DNA from: an uncultured Prevotellaceae bacterium
GTDB lineage: Bacteria; Bacteroidota; Bacteroidia; Bacteroidales; Bacteroidaceae
NCBI GenBank assembly: GCA_902763615.1
Contig: CACWSX010000003.1
Span: 62,001 to 126,000 of the forward strand
Length of the DNA: 64,000 bases
Reading direction: 5' to 3'
A program made the translations under genes and the position numbers. The first letter of the stretch is position 1. Each line of letters starts with the position of its first letter. The notes under the pieces are model-generated. The model saw nothing but the letters and a program-made list of their open reading frames with translations. It was not told where the DNA came from and searched no databases. This document shows, piece after piece, positions 62,924-64,000 of the stretch.

Positions 62924-64000
62924 TTACTCTTTCTTAGGAGACTCAGCCTTTCGAGCGGGTTTCTTCACTGCGGGCTTCTTCTCAGCCTTCGGCTTAGCAG
63001 GCTTTGCACCCTCCAACTTTTCGAGTTTCGCCTTCAAACGGGTAATCTCCTTATCCTTCATCTCAATTTCGTCACCCTGATTCTTGATGGTTGTCAGTAA
63101 TCCTTCAAGTTCATCGTTGTCAATGTCGAGCGGATAGAGAGCATTCACTCTGTTAATGAAGTCACCAAGAATATTCATGTAGTTGGTAAACGCATCAAAC
63201 GGTCCGCTGTAGATGCCACGATCAAGACCCACGTTAGAAGGTTTGGTGGTCATAAAACGGAAGTTGTTCGAAGCCTGGAGATAATCCCAGTCCTGATTAA
63301 TACGCGGATCATTGGCAATGCGTAAACGGTCAGCCACAGAATAGAGCTTATTGAAGGCTTCATGCTGCATAGCATTACCCAGCCAACAACTCACATCACG
63401 CTCCTCATCTACCCATGACAATGTATCGGGCACATCCAGATTACCCACACTCTTGCAAGCCTTGCAGATCTCCGTCGGTGTGGAGAAGGTGATGCCTTTC
63501 TCCTTAGCACAAGCGGGCAGTGCATGGATGAAGTCGAGGATATTAGAACTCAACGGTTGTGCAATACCTAGGGCGGAGAGTTCCATAAAGATATTGATGA
63601 TTTGCTCCTCCTCAGGAAGACGAGCTATACGGTCAATATAAGCATCGGCGAAGAGGGGATAACCATCCCACTCGGAATTGTTGAAGCGCAAGGAGATATC
63701 ATCCGACAACTCGACATCGCGGAGCAACAGTTTCAGGTTGGGGGCGATATTACAATTGTAAACATAGTGTGGCGACTTCCAGCCGAGCACATGCTTGGCA
63801 CCCTCGGTGAGCATACCTTTGAAGCCCATAGCCGCAATCTGTGCACCGATATCATCGCTATAGATCAGCGAGGAGTTACGGGCTACTGTCGGCTTCTTGC
63901 CAAACAGCTCCTCAATCTTAGCAGCCTGCTTCTTCACGTCAAGGGCAAAAGTCTCCTCGTTGGCCAGTGATGACAGACCATGGCTATAGGGCTCTGCAAG
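62924..64000 (-). CDS. GH57-type alpha-amylase, 5' end outside the window
   Basis: Reading in from the right edge, the frame is open from 64000 (LAEPYSHGLSSLANEETFAL) to the stop at 62924, 358 residues of the C-terminal part. Conserved stretches (ARNSSLIYSDDIG, GFKGMLTEGAKHVLGWKSPHYVY, LLLRDVELSDDISLRFNNSEW, PLFADAYIDRI) match the cytoplasmic GH57 amylases of Bacteroidota, involved in intracellular glycogen or starch turnover. The C-terminus adds a short coiled coil (about DEIEMKDKEITRLKAKLEKL) and a Lys/Ala/Pro-rich tail. Not functionally tied to pectin; the PL10-like gene starts 24 nt after it. Confidence 0.8.
   Translation of the reverse strand, partial: LAEPYSHGLSSLANEETFALDVKKQAAKIEELFGKKPTVARNSSLIYSDDIGAQIAAMGFKGMLTEGAKHVLGWKSPHYVYNCNIAPNLKLLLRDVELSDDISLRFNNSEWDGYPLFADAYIDRIARLPEEEQIINIFMELSALGIAQPLSSNILDFIHALPACAKEKGITFSTPTEICKACKSVGNLDVPDTLSWVDEERDVSCWLGNAMQHEAFNKLYSVADRLRIANDPRINQDWDYLQASNNFRFMTTKPSNVGLDRGIYSGPFDAFTNYMNILGDFINRVNALYPLDIDNDELEGLLTTIKNQGDEIEMKDKEITRLKAKLEKLEGAKPAKPKAEKKPAVKKPARKAESPKKE

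Overview
The window looks like a chromosomal segment of a Bacteroidota bacterium, most likely a Prevotella/Segatella-type member of the Prevotellaceae. Reasons seen in the sequence: promoters fit the Bacteroidota TTTG-N19/20-TAnnTTTG pattern, two SusC/SusD pairs are present, the trp genes run B-E-G-D-C-F-A, and several secreted enzymes end in a short Y-N-L-x-G-Q-R type tail resembling type IX secretion sorting signals. No rRNA, tRNA, CRISPR array or insertion sequence was seen.

Region 1 (1-6870) is a complete tryptophan biosynthesis operon, trpBEGDCFA. In front of trpB lie a consensus promoter, a 21-codon leader peptide with three consecutive Trp codons, and a 13-bp intrinsic terminator that an upstream segment can disrupt by pairing. 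This is a textbook ribosome-stalling attenuator.

Region 2 (6865-42503) is a large pectin utilisation locus on the + strand. It holds a GH28-GH105-(alpha/alpha)6 triple-module enzyme, SusC/SusD pair 1 (the SusD has an in-frame stop), a divergent SGNH esterase, a PL1 pectate lyase, a 1477-residue modular CE8 pectin methylesterase, a 45-residue lipoprotein, SusC/SusD pair 2 with two accessory surface lipoproteins (one frameshifted), a secreted protein of unknown function, a second PL1 protein and a PL10 lyase. Six transcription units here are preceded by a LacI-operator-like palindrome (consensus CGTAAACGTTTACG) at one of two fixed distances from the -7 box, which points to one dedicated regulon. 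The regulator is not in the window.

Region 3 (42493-49201, - strand) is a six-gene operon with overlapping or abutting genes: a small secreted tail protein, a Cthe_2159-like pectin-binding beta-helix, a LytS-type histidine kinase with a His/Met/Pro-rich extracytoplasmic loop, a LytTR response regulator, a CE7 esterase and a BNR beta-propeller protein.

Region 4 (49313-62899) continues the glycan theme: a GH35-like enzyme, a four-gene overlapping operon (GH105, heparinase II/III-like, DUF2264, GH115), an alpha/beta-hydrolase esterase, a GH3 enzyme, and a PL10 protein whose C-terminus looks like the end of a CE8 esterase. A GH57 amylase (62924-64000) runs off the right edge.

Together the enzymes could de-esterify (CE8, CE7, SGNH, alpha/beta-hydrolase), cleave (PL1, PL10, GH28), import (SusCD) and finish (GH105, GH35, GH115, GH3) homogalacturonan and rhamnogalacturonan fragments. 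Scattered through the window are arrays of about 7-nt tandem repeats, in intergenic gaps and, unusually, inside signal-peptide coding regions. One such array contains the frameshift in the 34579 lipoprotein.
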